Assembly: GCF_027922365.1 (NCBI RefSeq)
Contig: NZ_BSFN01000015.1
Coordinates: forward strand, 1-64,000
Direction: 5' to 3'
DNA from: Pseudomonas turukhanskensis
GTDB taxonomy: Bacteria > Pseudomonadota > Gammaproteobacteria > Pseudomonadales > Pseudomonadaceae
Length of the DNA: 64,000 bases
Of this stretch, positions 27,306-35,397 are shown piece after piece; position 1 is the first letter of the stretch; every line of letters begins with the position of its first letter. The notes under the pieces are model-generated. The model was not told the DNA's origin. It searched no databases and saw only the letters and a program-made list of their open reading frames with translations. A program made the translations under genes and the position numbers.

Positions 27306-29252
27306 ATGCCTCAAGCTTCACAAGGGTTTCGTCTCGATATCAATGGCTTGCGCGCCTGGGCAGTGGCCGCTGTGGTGCTGTACCACTTCGGCATCGTGCA
27401 GGTTGGCGGCGGCTTTATTGGCGTTGACGTGTTCTTCGTGATTTCTGGTTTTCTGATGACCAGCATTATCGTGCGAGGCCTTGAGACGGGCAGTTTTTCG
27501 TTTTGGTCGTTTTATCTGGCTCGCGCGCGGCGAATTCTTCCCGCCCTGCTGGTCGTGGCATTGGTGCTGCTGGCCGTTGGTTGGTTTCTATTGTTGCCCG
27601 ACGAATACGAACTGGCCGCCAAGCACGCCTACCGAAGCCTGTTGTTTGTATCCAACCAGACGTACCTGAACGAAGCCGGCTATTTCGACGCCGCCTCCCA
27701 CGACAAATGGCTGCTGCACACCTGGTCGCTGTCCGTGGAATGGCAGTTCTACATCCTGCAGCCGCTGGTGCTGGCCGCACTGTGGAAACTCTTGCCCGGG
27801 CGCAAGACCGTTGCTATTAGCCTGGCGCTGCTATTCGCCGCGTCGCTGGCCTGGTGCATTCACCTGACCAACAGCAATCCCGCCGCCGCCTTCTACAGCC
27901 TCAACCCCCGCGCCTGGGAACTACTGGCCGGCGGCCTGGTATTTCTCGCCGCACCCCATTTACGCATCACCGCACGCACCGGCCTCGCGCTGGAATGGTC
28001 CGGTTTTGCCCTGATTATCGGCGCCGCCCTGTTGCTGGATGGGCAAAGCCAATGGCCCGGTTGGCACGCCCTGATTCCCGTACTGGGCACGGCCTTTGTA
28101 CTGCTCGCCGCCAACCAGACCTCCATACTCACCGGCTCACGCCTTGCCCAGTGGTTGGGCGACCGCTCCTACTCCATCTACCTCTGGCACTGGCCGCTGG
28201 TGGTGGCACTGGTGTACGCCCAGAAACACACCGAGCCGCTATGGATAGCGGGCGGGCTGTTGCTCACCGTTCTGCTCGGCGACCAATCCCACCGCTGGGT
28301 AGAAGTGCTCGCCCGCCAGCGCCTGGCGCGCTTGCAAGCCGCGCCCGCCACCGTACTGCTCGTGGTGATAGTGGCCCTGGCCATACTGCCAGCACGGCTG
28401 ATCCGCACCCACGACGGCTACCCCCAGCGCGTGCCTGAAGCGGTGGCGGTGATCGAAGGCGAAAAGAAAAACTACGACCAACGCCGCGCCGAATGCCGCA
28501 AAGCCGATGCCGAATGCATCTACGGCGGCCCCAACGTGGCGGCCATTCTGGTCGGCGACAGCCACGCCGCTTCGGTCGTCAGCGCCCTGGTCGCCGCGCT
28601 GCCCCATGCCGACCAAGGCGTAATGCTGCGTGCCTCAGCCGGCTGCTACATCAGCTTCGCCCCAGACCTCGTTGCACCCAAAGGCGACTGCAAAAAACTC
28701 AACCACGACGTAAGAGAAGACCTGGAAACCCAATACCCCGGCCTGCCCGTCGTGATGGTCACCCGCACCACCGGCAACCTACTGGGCGGCGTAACCGGCG
28801 AAGCCGAAGACCCCGCGCTCGAACGCCCTGTATTTATGTTCAGCACCCACTACGACAGCTTCAGCCCCGCCTACTTCGCCGAAATCGAAAAAGACTTTAT
28901 CGCCACCGCCTGCCAAATCACCAAACACCACCCCCTGTACCTGATGCGCCCGATCGCCGAGATGGGCGTCAACGTCCCAGGCACCGTCGCCCGAGGCCTC
29001 ATCTGGGGCAAAGAACGCCCCGTATTCGTAACCCTCGCCGACTACCACCAACGCCACGCGTTTGTATGGGCCATGCAAGACAAAGCCAAAGAGCAATGCG
29101 GCGCGCAGATACTCGATCCGTTGCCGCTGCTATGCGACGGGGAGCGGTGTTCGGGGACGCATAATGGGTGGCCGATTTACTACGATGATGACCATTTGAG
29201 TGAGTCGGGGAATAAGTTGCTTCGGCCGATGTTTGAGACGCTCTTCAAGTAG
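27306..29252 (+). CDS. OafA/YrhL-type O-acyltransferase with SGNH domain
   Basis: 648 residues. The N-terminal Acyl_transf_3 membrane domain (about 1-345, some ten helices) starts FRLDINGLRAWAVAAVVLYH and contains the catalytic-type histidine in that segment and DVFFVISGF. A periplasmic SGNH-like domain follows with VGDSHAAS near 417 and a closing DDDHLSESG catalytic-dyad motif near 630. Such proteins O-acetylate lipopolysaccharide or exopolysaccharide. The start is the ATG at 27306. It stands alone, with no polysaccharide cluster beside it. Confidence 0.92.
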   Translation: MPQASQGFRLDINGLRAWAVAAVVLYHFGIVQVGGGFIGVDVFFVISGFLMTSIIVRGLETGSFSFWSFYLARARRILPALLVVALVLLAVGWFLLLPDEYELAAKHAYRSLLFVSNQTYLNEAGYFDAASHDKWLLHTWSLSVEWQFYILQPLVLAALWKLLPGRKTVAISLALLFAASLAWCIHLTNSNPAAAFYSLNPRAWELLAGGLVFLAAPHLRITARTGLALEWSGFALIIGAALLLDGQSQWPGWHALIPVLGTAFVLLAANQTSILTGSRLAQWLGDRSYSIYLWHWPLVVALVYAQKHTEPLWIAGGLLLTVLLGDQSHRWVEVLARQRLARLQAAPATVLLVVIVALAILPARLIRTHDGYPQRVPEAVAVIEGEKKNYDQRRAECRKADAECIYGGPNVAAILVGDSHAASVVSALVAALPHADQGVMLRASAGCYISFAPDLVAPKGDCKKLNHDVREDLETQYPGLPVVMVTRTTGNLLGGVTGEAEDPALERPVFMFSTHYDSFSPAYFAEIEKDFIATACQITKHHPLYLMRPIAEMGVNVPGTVARGLIWGKERPVFVTLADYHQRHAFVWAMQDKAKEQCGAQILDPLPLLCDGERCSGTHNGWPIYYDDDHLSESGNKLLRPMFETLFK

Positions 29253-29265
29253 GTAGCCTGGGTGC

Positions 29266-30222
29266 TCAATGCGCAACGGCCAACGTTTGGGCTGAGCCAA
29301 TAATGCGCTCGACGCTTTGCTGGTGCTGGAACTCCAAGGCCTGCTCTTGCAGCCAGCTACAGAAGGCCTTTACTTGCGGACGGTTGGCCAGTTTTTTCAG
29401 GAATACGGCATAGACACCGTCGTCCTCGACGACATCGTTGAACAAGGGAACCAGCCGCCCGCGTGCCACCTCGGCGGCCACCAGCACGTGGCGCCCCAGG
29501 GCCACACCGCGGCCATTGAGAGCCGCACCTACTATCAGGTCCGCTTGGTTAAAGCGGTAACCGCCACTGCAGTCGACATGCCGCACGCCCCTTTCCGTCA
29601 ACCAGCTCTGCCAGGAGGTGGCGAGTTTGGCGTGTGGTAGGGAGTCGTGTAGCAGTACGGTTCGGCGCAGGTCGCCGGGTTCGCGTAGGTCAACCTGCTC
29701 CAGCAACGCGGGGCTGATGACCGGATAAATATAGTCACTGAACAACAGATGCTGCTCCATCGCCGGCTGTTCGGCCGTGCCGTGGCAGATGCCGATATCG
29801 ACGATTTCATTATGGAAATTGGGTTCGGCAAACTCGGCGATCAGGTGCAGTGCAATATGCGGATGCTTGCTATGAAAATCATGCAGACGTGGCATCAGCC
29901 ATCGGTTGGCGAACGACGGCATGCAATAAACGGTGAGCTTGCTTTGCTGGCTGCGGGTATCGATATCGCTTAGGGTTTCGCTGAGCAAACCCAGGGCCGA
30001 GTGAACGGCCGGGTATAGCTGGGTGCCAGGCCCGGTAAGCACCAGTTGGCGGGTGCGGCGCTCAAATAGCTTGTAGCCCAAACGGTCTTCTAACTGAATG
30101 ACTTTCTGGCTTACCGCGCTTTGCGAAACGCAGAGTTCATCGGCGGCCAGGGTGAAGCTCAAGTGCCTGGCTGCAGCTTCGAAATAGCGCAGCGCTTCAA
30201 GCGGCGGAAGGCGAATGGGCAC
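29266..30222 (-). CDS. LysR-family regulator (GcvA-like)
   Basis: 318 residues. The winged helix PLEALRYFEAAARHLSFTLAADELCVSQSAVSQ is typical of GcvA/AmpR-like members. I start at the GTG at 30222 (VPIRLPPLEALR) with AGGAG upstream. It is divergent from the ABC-transporter and ureohydrolase operon at 30505-34511 and is its likely regulator, perhaps with a guanidino acid as inducer as described for GbuR in P. aeruginosa. Confidence 0.9.
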   Translation of the reverse strand: MPIRLPPLEALRYFEAAARHLSFTLAADELCVSQSAVSQKVIQLEDRLGYKLFERRTRQLVLTGPGTQLYPAVHSALGLLSETLSDIDTRSQQSKLTVYCMPSFANRWLMPRLHDFHSKHPHIALHLIAEFAEPNFHNEIVDIGICHGTAEQPAMEQHLLFSDYIYPVISPALLEQVDLREPGDLRRTVLLHDSLPHAKLATSWQSWLTERGVRHVDCSGGYRFNQADLIVGAALNGRGVALGRHVLVAAEVARGRLVPLFNDVVEDDGVYAVFLKKLANRPQVKAFCSWLQEQALEFQHQQSVERIIGSAQTLAVAH

Positions 30223-30504
30223 ACAGGCTCCTAAGGCGAAAAACGGACGCTCCTGCTGGTGCGGCCTTTCTACCCTTCTGCATGAGCACGCAGCGTGCCA
30301 AGCCCGCATGCGGCCTGCATGGGCGCCGCAGTGGCGTACGGGTCCACGCCCAGGCCGATACCTTGGCCTGGCGCTGCGCCAACATGGGGCATTAGCCCAC
30401 CTTATGCATGGTTATTAGCAGATACCGTTTGTTGCGCTGCGAGCCCGTGCTCGAAGATGGCTTCAGCCTTTCAACCAAGCCGTCTATTGCTGGAGCATGT
30501 GCGT

Positions 30505-31356
30505 ATGACCCCCAGGACCGTTACTCCGCTGAAAAAGCTGCTGTGCATGGCCGGCCTGTTACTGGCGGCCGTCCACGCCCAAGCTGATCTGCTTGATGAG
30601 ATCAAGACCCGTGGCGAAATCGTGGTTGCCACCGAAGCACGTTATGCGCCCTTTGAAATGCTCGAGGATGGCAAGATCGTCGGCTATGGCAAGGACATGC
30701 TCGACGAGATTCTCAAAGACCTGCCGGGTGTGAAGCTCAAGCAGCTGGACCTGCCTTTCCAGAGCATACTCGCCGGCCTTAACGCCAAGCGTTATGACAT
30801 CGTCGCGACTTCCTTGATGATCACTCGCCAACGCCTGGACGCTTACGCCTTCACCAACCCGATTTCCGATGCATCGGTGGCCATACTAAAGCGTAAGGCT
30901 GATGACAGCATCAATAGCCCGGCGGATATGGCCGGCAAGATTATCGGCGTGCAAGCGGGATCTGCGCAGGGCACTGCTGTGCGCAAGTTCGAGAAGGACG
31001 TGCTGGCGCCTAAAGGTCTGAAGGTCGCCGATATCAAAGAGTTCACTGACTACAACGAAGCCTACGCTGCGCTGGCTTCGCGCCGCGTGGATATTGTGCC
31101 CCAGGCCTTGCCAAATCTGTCCTCGGTGGTGAAGTCGCGCCCAGACATGTTCGCCATCGTGCAGCCGCCTTTTGGCGATAAGAGCTACTACGCCTGGGCT
31201 GCGCGTAAAGAGGCCGATTCAGCGTCGCTGGTGGCCTTTTTCAACGCTGGCATTCTCAAACTCCAAAAGAGCGGCAAGCTCGCTGAACTGCAGATGAAGT
31301 GGTTCGGTTTCACCATGGATGTGCCCGAAGGCGTGCTGCCCGAGCCGCTGAACTAA
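30505..31356 (+). CDS. ABC transporter amino-acid-type substrate-binding protein
   Basis: 283-residue periplasmic binding protein (SBP_bac_3) with a signal peptide (LLCMAGLLLAAVHAQA) and the family opening LDEIKTRGEIVVATEARYAPFEM. It is the first gene of a five-gene operon with a ureohydrolase, two permeases and an ATPase, so the ligand is probably a guanidino compound such as 4-guanidinobutyrate. GGAG precedes the ATG at 30505. Confidence 0.9.
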   Translation: MTPRTVTPLKKLLCMAGLLLAAVHAQADLLDEIKTRGEIVVATEARYAPFEMLEDGKIVGYGKDMLDEILKDLPGVKLKQLDLPFQSILAGLNAKRYDIVATSLMITRQRLDAYAFTNPISDASVAILKRKADDSINSPADMAGKIIGVQAGSAQGTAVRKFEKDVLAPKGLKVADIKEFTDYNEAYAALASRRVDIVPQALPNLSSVVKSRPDMFAIVQPPFGDKSYYAWAARKEADSASLVAFFNAGILKLQKSGKLAELQMKWFGFTMDVPEGVLPEPLN

Positions 31357-31425
31357 TCGGCACCGCTGGCTGTTCGCACATGGGCTGCGCCCGCAGCCCG
31401 GTTTATTCCCTGTTGGAGCCAGGCC

Positions 31426-32379
31426 ATGAGCGCTGACCCGAAAACCCAGCCGCGTTACACCGGCATCGCCACGTTTATGCGCACCCCTTTCAACCCTGAT
31501 TTGGCGGATGTGGATATCGCCCTGGTGGGTATTCCATTCGACGGCGGAGTGACCAACCGCCCCGGTGCGCGTCATGGTCCGCGTGAAGTTCGCAATCAGT
31601 CGAGCCTGATACGCATCATCAACCAAGCCACCGGTATTGCGCCGTTTGAGCTGTGCCGGGTGGCTGATGTCGGTGACGCGGTACCAGAAAGCCCGTTCGA
31701 ATTGACGGCTGCCCATGACTCCATCCAGCAGTTCTATGAGCCGATTTGTGCTGCTGGAATCGTGCCGCTGTCGGTTGGTGGTGACCACTCGGTAACGCTG
31801 CCGGTATTGCGTGCCCTGGCCAAGAACGGTCCCCTTGCGCTGGTGCATTTCGACGCCCATTGCGACACCGGCGACTTTTACCTTGGCTCGCGCTTTCACC
31901 ACGGCTCGCCGTTCAAAGTGGCGGCCGAAGAGGGGCTGATCGACCCGTTAAAAACTATCCAGATCGGCATTCGCGGCAGCATTACGGACCGCGATATCTG
32001 GAAATTCAGCTATGACAGTGGCATGCGCGTCGTCAGCATTGAAGAGTTCTACCAATTGGGCCTGTCTGCGGTGATTACAGAAATTCACCGCGTGGTAGGC
32101 GACAGCCCGGTGTACGTCACCTTTGACGTCGACGGTCTGGACCCGGTTTACGCCCCCGGCACAGGCACTCCGGAAATCGGTGGCTTCACTACCTTTGAAG
32201 CGCAACAAATGATGCGCTCGCTCGCTGATCTGGACATCGTTGGCGGCGATGTAGTCGAGGTCTCTCCGCCATTCGATCCCAGCGGCACAACGGCGATGGT
32301 GGGGGCGACCGTACTCTTTGAGTTGCTCTGCGTCGCCGCTGTAGCCTGGCAGCGTCGCCACGGCGTCGACGAGGGTTGA
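31426..32379 (+). CDS. Ureohydrolase (guanidinobutyrase/agmatinase family)
   Basis: 317 residues with the full metal site: GGDHSVTLP near 123, DAHCDTGDFY near 145 and DVDGLDPVYAPGTGTPEIGG near 230. It differs clearly from the agmatinase-type enzyme at 24,885. Its place inside a LysR-linked ABC-importer operon suggests a dedicated catabolic substrate, most likely 4-guanidinobutyrate. The next gene starts 2 bp after its stop. Confidence 0.85.
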   Translation: MSADPKTQPRYTGIATFMRTPFNPDLADVDIALVGIPFDGGVTNRPGARHGPREVRNQSSLIRIINQATGIAPFELCRVADVGDAVPESPFELTAAHDSIQQFYEPICAAGIVPLSVGGDHSVTLPVLRALAKNGPLALVHFDAHCDTGDFYLGSRFHHGSPFKVAAEEGLIDPLKTIQIGIRGSITDRDIWKFSYDSGMRVVSIEEFYQLGLSAVITEIHRVVGDSPVYVTFDVDGLDPVYAPGTGTPEIGGFTTFEAQQMMRSLADLDIVGGDVVEVSPPFDPSGTTAMVGATVLFELLCVAAVAWQRRHGVDEG

Positions 32380-32381
32380 GT

Positions 32382-33032
32382 ATGTTCGACCTGAGTGTCG
32401 TGCTCGACTACCGCAGCGAGTTGCTAAACGGCTTGTGGATGACTGCGTGGATTTCTGCCTTAGCGATTTTACTCGGCTTTGTTATCGGCGTGCTGGCGTG
32501 CATTGCCCGGGTCTCGGGCTACCCCGTGCTGCGCGCCGTCGCGGCGTTTTACATCAGCACCCTGCGTGGCACGCCGTTGCTTGTGCAACTGTCCATGATC
32601 TTTTTTATGTTGCCCCTTATCGGCATTAGCCTGCCGCCGCTTCTCGCCGCCATCATTGCTCTGGCACTAAATAGCGGCGCCTCACAGGCGGAAATCTTGC
32701 GCGGCGGCTTTGAAACGCTGCCGTGCGGGCAAACCGAGGCTGGTTGGGATATTGGCCTGGACCGTTGGCAGATTCTTCGTCACGTACAACTGCCGCAAGT
32801 GGTCCGCGCGACCATCCCGGCGCTGGTCAATGAAACCATCGATATCATCAAAAACTCCTCGTTGGTCTCTACCATCGCCGTCACCGAGCTGATGCGCATC
32901 GCCCATACCTATTCATCCACTACCTACAGGCCGCTGGAGTTCTTTACCGCCGCAGGCTTGCTCTACCTCACGCTTACCCTAAGCGCTGGGTACATCGGGA
33001 AGTACCTGGAAAAACGGTTGAGCACGCGCTGA
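32382..33032 (+). CDS. Amino-acid ABC transporter permease 1
   Basis: 216-residue inner-membrane permease of the HisM/ArtQ type with about five helices. The ATPase-contact EAA loop lies near residues 115-135 (ETLPCGQTEAGWDIGLDRWQ). The start is the ATG at 32382, tight behind the ureohydrolase stop, with GAGGG upstream. It pairs with the permease that follows. Confidence 0.9.
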   Translation: MFDLSVVLDYRSELLNGLWMTAWISALAILLGFVIGVLACIARVSGYPVLRAVAAFYISTLRGTPLLVQLSMIFFMLPLIGISLPPLLAAIIALALNSGASQAEILRGGFETLPCGQTEAGWDIGLDRWQILRHVQLPQVVRATIPALVNETIDIIKNSSLVSTIAVTELMRIAHTYSSTTYRPLEFFTAAGLLYLTLTLSAGYIGKYLEKRLSTR

Positions 33033-33042
33033 TGGAGGCCCA

Positions 33043-33723
33043 ATGAACCTGCACCTCTACATCGACTACGGACCGGTCCTGCTGCAAGGGGTAGTGTTTA
33101 CTCTGCTGAGCAGCGCCGGTGCGTTGGTCATCGGCCTGCTCTGGGGCTTGTTGCTGTGCCTGCTTGGGCAAGTCAACAACCGGCTGCTGCGGCTTTTCTA
33201 CCAGCTGTATCTCACGGTGTTTCGCGGCACACCGTTGTTGGTGCAGATCTACCTGGTGTTCTACGGTGGGCCGTTCATCGGTATTGAACTGAGCGCGTTG
33301 CAGGTAGGCATTGGTGGCCTCGGCCTATACAGCGCCGCCTACTTTGCGGAGATTTTGCGCAGCGGTTTTCTCAGCGTACCGCCAGGCCAAATCGAAGCCG
33401 CACGCGACCTGGGTCTTTCCCGCTGGCAGGTGCTCAGCCAAGTGAAACTGCCGCAAATGCTCGGGTTGGTTCTTCCGGCGATCCTTAACCAAACCATCCT
33501 GTTGGTAAAAGAGTCGGCGATTTTATCAATCATCACTGTGCCGGAAATGATGAGTGCCGCAAGCCGCATGTCCAGCGAGACCTTCACCTTTATTGAGCCC
33601 TACCTATTCCTGGGCCTGACGTACTGGCTGATCACCTTTTTGCTCGCCCGCAGCGTACGCCTGCTTGAAGGTACACGCGCCGCTACCAGCCTGGATTGTG
33701 AGGACACTGCATGCAAAACGTAG
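33043..33723 (+). CDS. Amino-acid ABC transporter permease 2
   Basis: 226-residue permease of the same family. The EAA loop is GFLSVPPGQIEAARDLGLSR (near residue 110). It starts 10 bp after permease 1 and overlaps the ATPase gene by 13 bp, indicating coupled translation of the transporter core. Confidence 0.9.
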   Translation: MNLHLYIDYGPVLLQGVVFTLLSSAGALVIGLLWGLLLCLLGQVNNRLLRLFYQLYLTVFRGTPLLVQIYLVFYGGPFIGIELSALQVGIGGLGLYSAAYFAEILRSGFLSVPPGQIEAARDLGLSRWQVLSQVKLPQMLGLVLPAILNQTILLVKESAILSIITVPEMMSAASRMSSETFTFIEPYLFLGLTYWLITFLLARSVRLLEGTRAATSLDCEDTACKT

Positions 33724-34511
33724 GCAAACCCGTGATCAAACTGATCAACGTAACCAAACGCTTCGGCGATAACTCCGTGCTCAAAGGTATCAGCCTGGAT
33801 GTGCACGCAGGCGAAGTGGTGTGCATCATCGGTGGCTCTGGCTCCGGCAAAAGCACCCTTTTGCGCTGTGTAGACTTCCTCGAAAGCTACGACAGCGGGG
33901 AAGTGCTAGTAGAAGGCAGGCTCATCGGCTACGGCTCCGACCCCGCCGGCAACCTCACACGTCTGCCCGACTGGGTTATACAAAAAGACCTCGCCAACGT
34001 CGTTATGGTCTTCCAGCAGTTCAATCTATGGCCGCATAAAACCGTGCTTGAAAACGTGATGGCACCACTGGTGCTCGTCACCAGAATGAACAAGACAGAA
34101 GCCAAAACCAAAGCGCTGGCTGTACTCGACAAAGTCGGCATGGCCCACAAAGCTGACGCTTACCCCAACACCCTCTCTGGCGGCCAACAGCAACGCGTCG
34201 CCATCGCTCGCGCCCTGGCGCGTGAACCAAAAATCATGCTTTTCGACGAACCCACCTCCGCGCTGGACCCCGAGCTGGTCGGCGAGGTGCTGAAAGTGAT
34301 GAGGACGCTGGCAGATGACGGCATGACTATGGTCGTGGTGACCCATGAAATGGGCTTTGCTGCACAGGTGGCCGACAAGGTAGTGTTTCTCGCCAATGGC
34401 ATGATTGAAGAACAAGGAGCGCCGGCGACCTTGTTCACTGCTCCGCAATCGCCACTTTTAAAGAGTTTCTTGGCTACGTGGGCAGAGCGGAATGTGGGTT
34501 TTTTTGGCTAG
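33711..34511 (+). CDS. Amino-acid ABC transporter ATP-binding protein
   Basis: 266-residue HisP/GlnQ-type ATPase. Walker A is GGSGSGKST (about 42-50), the signature LSGGQQQR, Walker B IMLFDEPTSALDP and the switch histidine VVVTHEMGFA. Last gene of the guanidino-compound uptake operon. GAGGA precedes the start. The chromosome then runs 220 bp to the edge of the integrated element with no further gene. Confidence 0.93.
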   Translation: MQNVGKPVIKLINVTKRFGDNSVLKGISLDVHAGEVVCIIGGSGSGKSTLLRCVDFLESYDSGEVLVEGRLIGYGSDPAGNLTRLPDWVIQKDLANVVMVFQQFNLWPHKTVLENVMAPLVLVTRMNKTEAKTKALAVLDKVGMAHKADAYPNTLSGGQQQRVAIARALAREPKIMLFDEPTSALDPELVGEVLKVMRTLADDGMTMVVVTHEMGFAAQVADKVVFLANGMIEEQGAPATLFTAPQSPLLKSFLATWAERNVGFFG

Positions 34512-34705
34512 TGGAAGGCGCTCACTGCAAGCCCATCCTCGCACGACAGTCTTCGCTAGATGAGACCGACGGCATCTTCAATTGAAGGCAGCTGTGTTCC
34601 CGATTTTCCATGCAGTCAGGGAATTCAAAGCGGCGGCGAAGGCCCAGTTGTGACGAGCTAATCGGCACACAAACGACGTTGCGGAAACTGATAAAGCAGA
34701 CAAGC

Positions 34706-34731
34706 AAAAGCCGCGCAACGCGCGGCTTTTT
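34706..34731 (-). terminator. Displaced tRNA terminator at the left end of the element
   Basis: The AAGCCGCGC/GCGCGGCTT hairpin nearly duplicates the terminator after the intact tRNA at 58875-58900. It is probably the original tRNA terminator left behind when the element inserted. Confidence 0.8.
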
Positions 34732-34733
34732 AA

Positions 34734-34780
34734 TTGGTGGGCCCACACGGACTTGAACCGTGGACCAAAGGATTATGAGT
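34734..34780 (-). other. Attachment site, left (displaced tRNA 3' end)
   Basis: 47 bp identical to 58904-58950 except one base (T at 34754 where the tRNA has C). It covers the tRNA 3' half from the anticodon loop through CCA. The mismatch falls in the T-arm, which is tolerable because this copy is no longer transcribed as a tRNA. Confidence 0.93.
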
Positions 34781-34901
34781 TGCCTAGAAACGCTGCAAGC
34801 CCAGTGAAATCGGGCGTAGCTTAGCGCAGGTACAGTTAGCTGAAAGTAGCACCGTAGAGCGGGCTTAGCGTAATTGAGCGAAATCTGTAGAAGCTGGGCA
34901 C

Positions 34902-34929
34902 TGTACCGCCAGTGTACTGTTTTTTGTAC
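34902..34929. promoter_or_regulatory. TGTAC triplet, candidate integrase arm sites (left)
   Basis: TGTAC at 34902, 34913 and 34925, spaced one helical turn (11-12 bp). The same triplet recurs inside the right end at 58805-58831. Tyrosine integrases bind such direct repeats with their N-terminal domain. Confidence 0.6.
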
Positions 34930-35149
34930 CGCGAAACGGTCAGTTTTTGCTTTTCCATCGACCTCTGCCTACGCAGATGCTCTGGGTCGTGTTGCGGATC
35001 AGGCATTGCACCGGCGGCCCCCGATCAGTCCCAATATGGGATTGATAAAGTCCCGATTGGGAGTTGCTTGAAATGAGAATCTACTAGGATGCCGAAGATC
35101 AGGGAATGACCAACAGCCAATGCTTGGCGCTATTGGAGGGAGCAATTTA

Positions 35150-35330
35150 GGCTGCGTGTGCGCCTGCTGAAGTCGGTGGCAGGGCTTGCGGGGTAGCTCG
35201 TGAATAAAATGTTGATTAGAGGCCTCAGCATCAGGTGTGTGAAGCACGCTCTTGCGAACGGTACCTCTCAACTCAGGGCTTTATTTAGACTTTGCGGGTC
35301 TGAATAAAGCAACGAGCGAAATGCGTTGTA
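35150..35330 (-). ncRNA. Candidate DRT3 noncoding RNA
   Basis: The 617-bp stretch 34,781-35,397 after drt3b has no convincing gene. On the RT sense strand it holds a 12-bp-paired hairpin with a 7-nt loop (35278-35310, GCTTTATT/AATAAAGC plus AGAC/GTCT). About 40 nt further on is CACACAC (35235-35241), giving an ACACAC tract; a second CACAC lies at 35156-35160. As I recall, DRT3 systems need a structured RNA whose ACACAC template directs one RT. It is the only noncoding DNA touching the RT genes. Ends are rough guesses. Confidence 0.5.
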
Positions 35331-35397
35331 GGATAAGAATCTATCGTCCAGCGCCATAGCAATCTTGACCTCTAACCAACAAGCACTTATTAACATT

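Noticed and set aside
27036..27314. Minus-strand frames between the YjfB-like gene and the acyltransferase
   Set aside because: No ribosome site, no family resemblance and mutually overlapping frames; the 290-bp gap probably holds only promoters.
34999..35271. 90-codon minus-strand frame downstream of drt3b
   Set aside because: No ribosome site or known pattern, and it covers the hairpin-rich candidate RNA, so a noncoding role is more likely.
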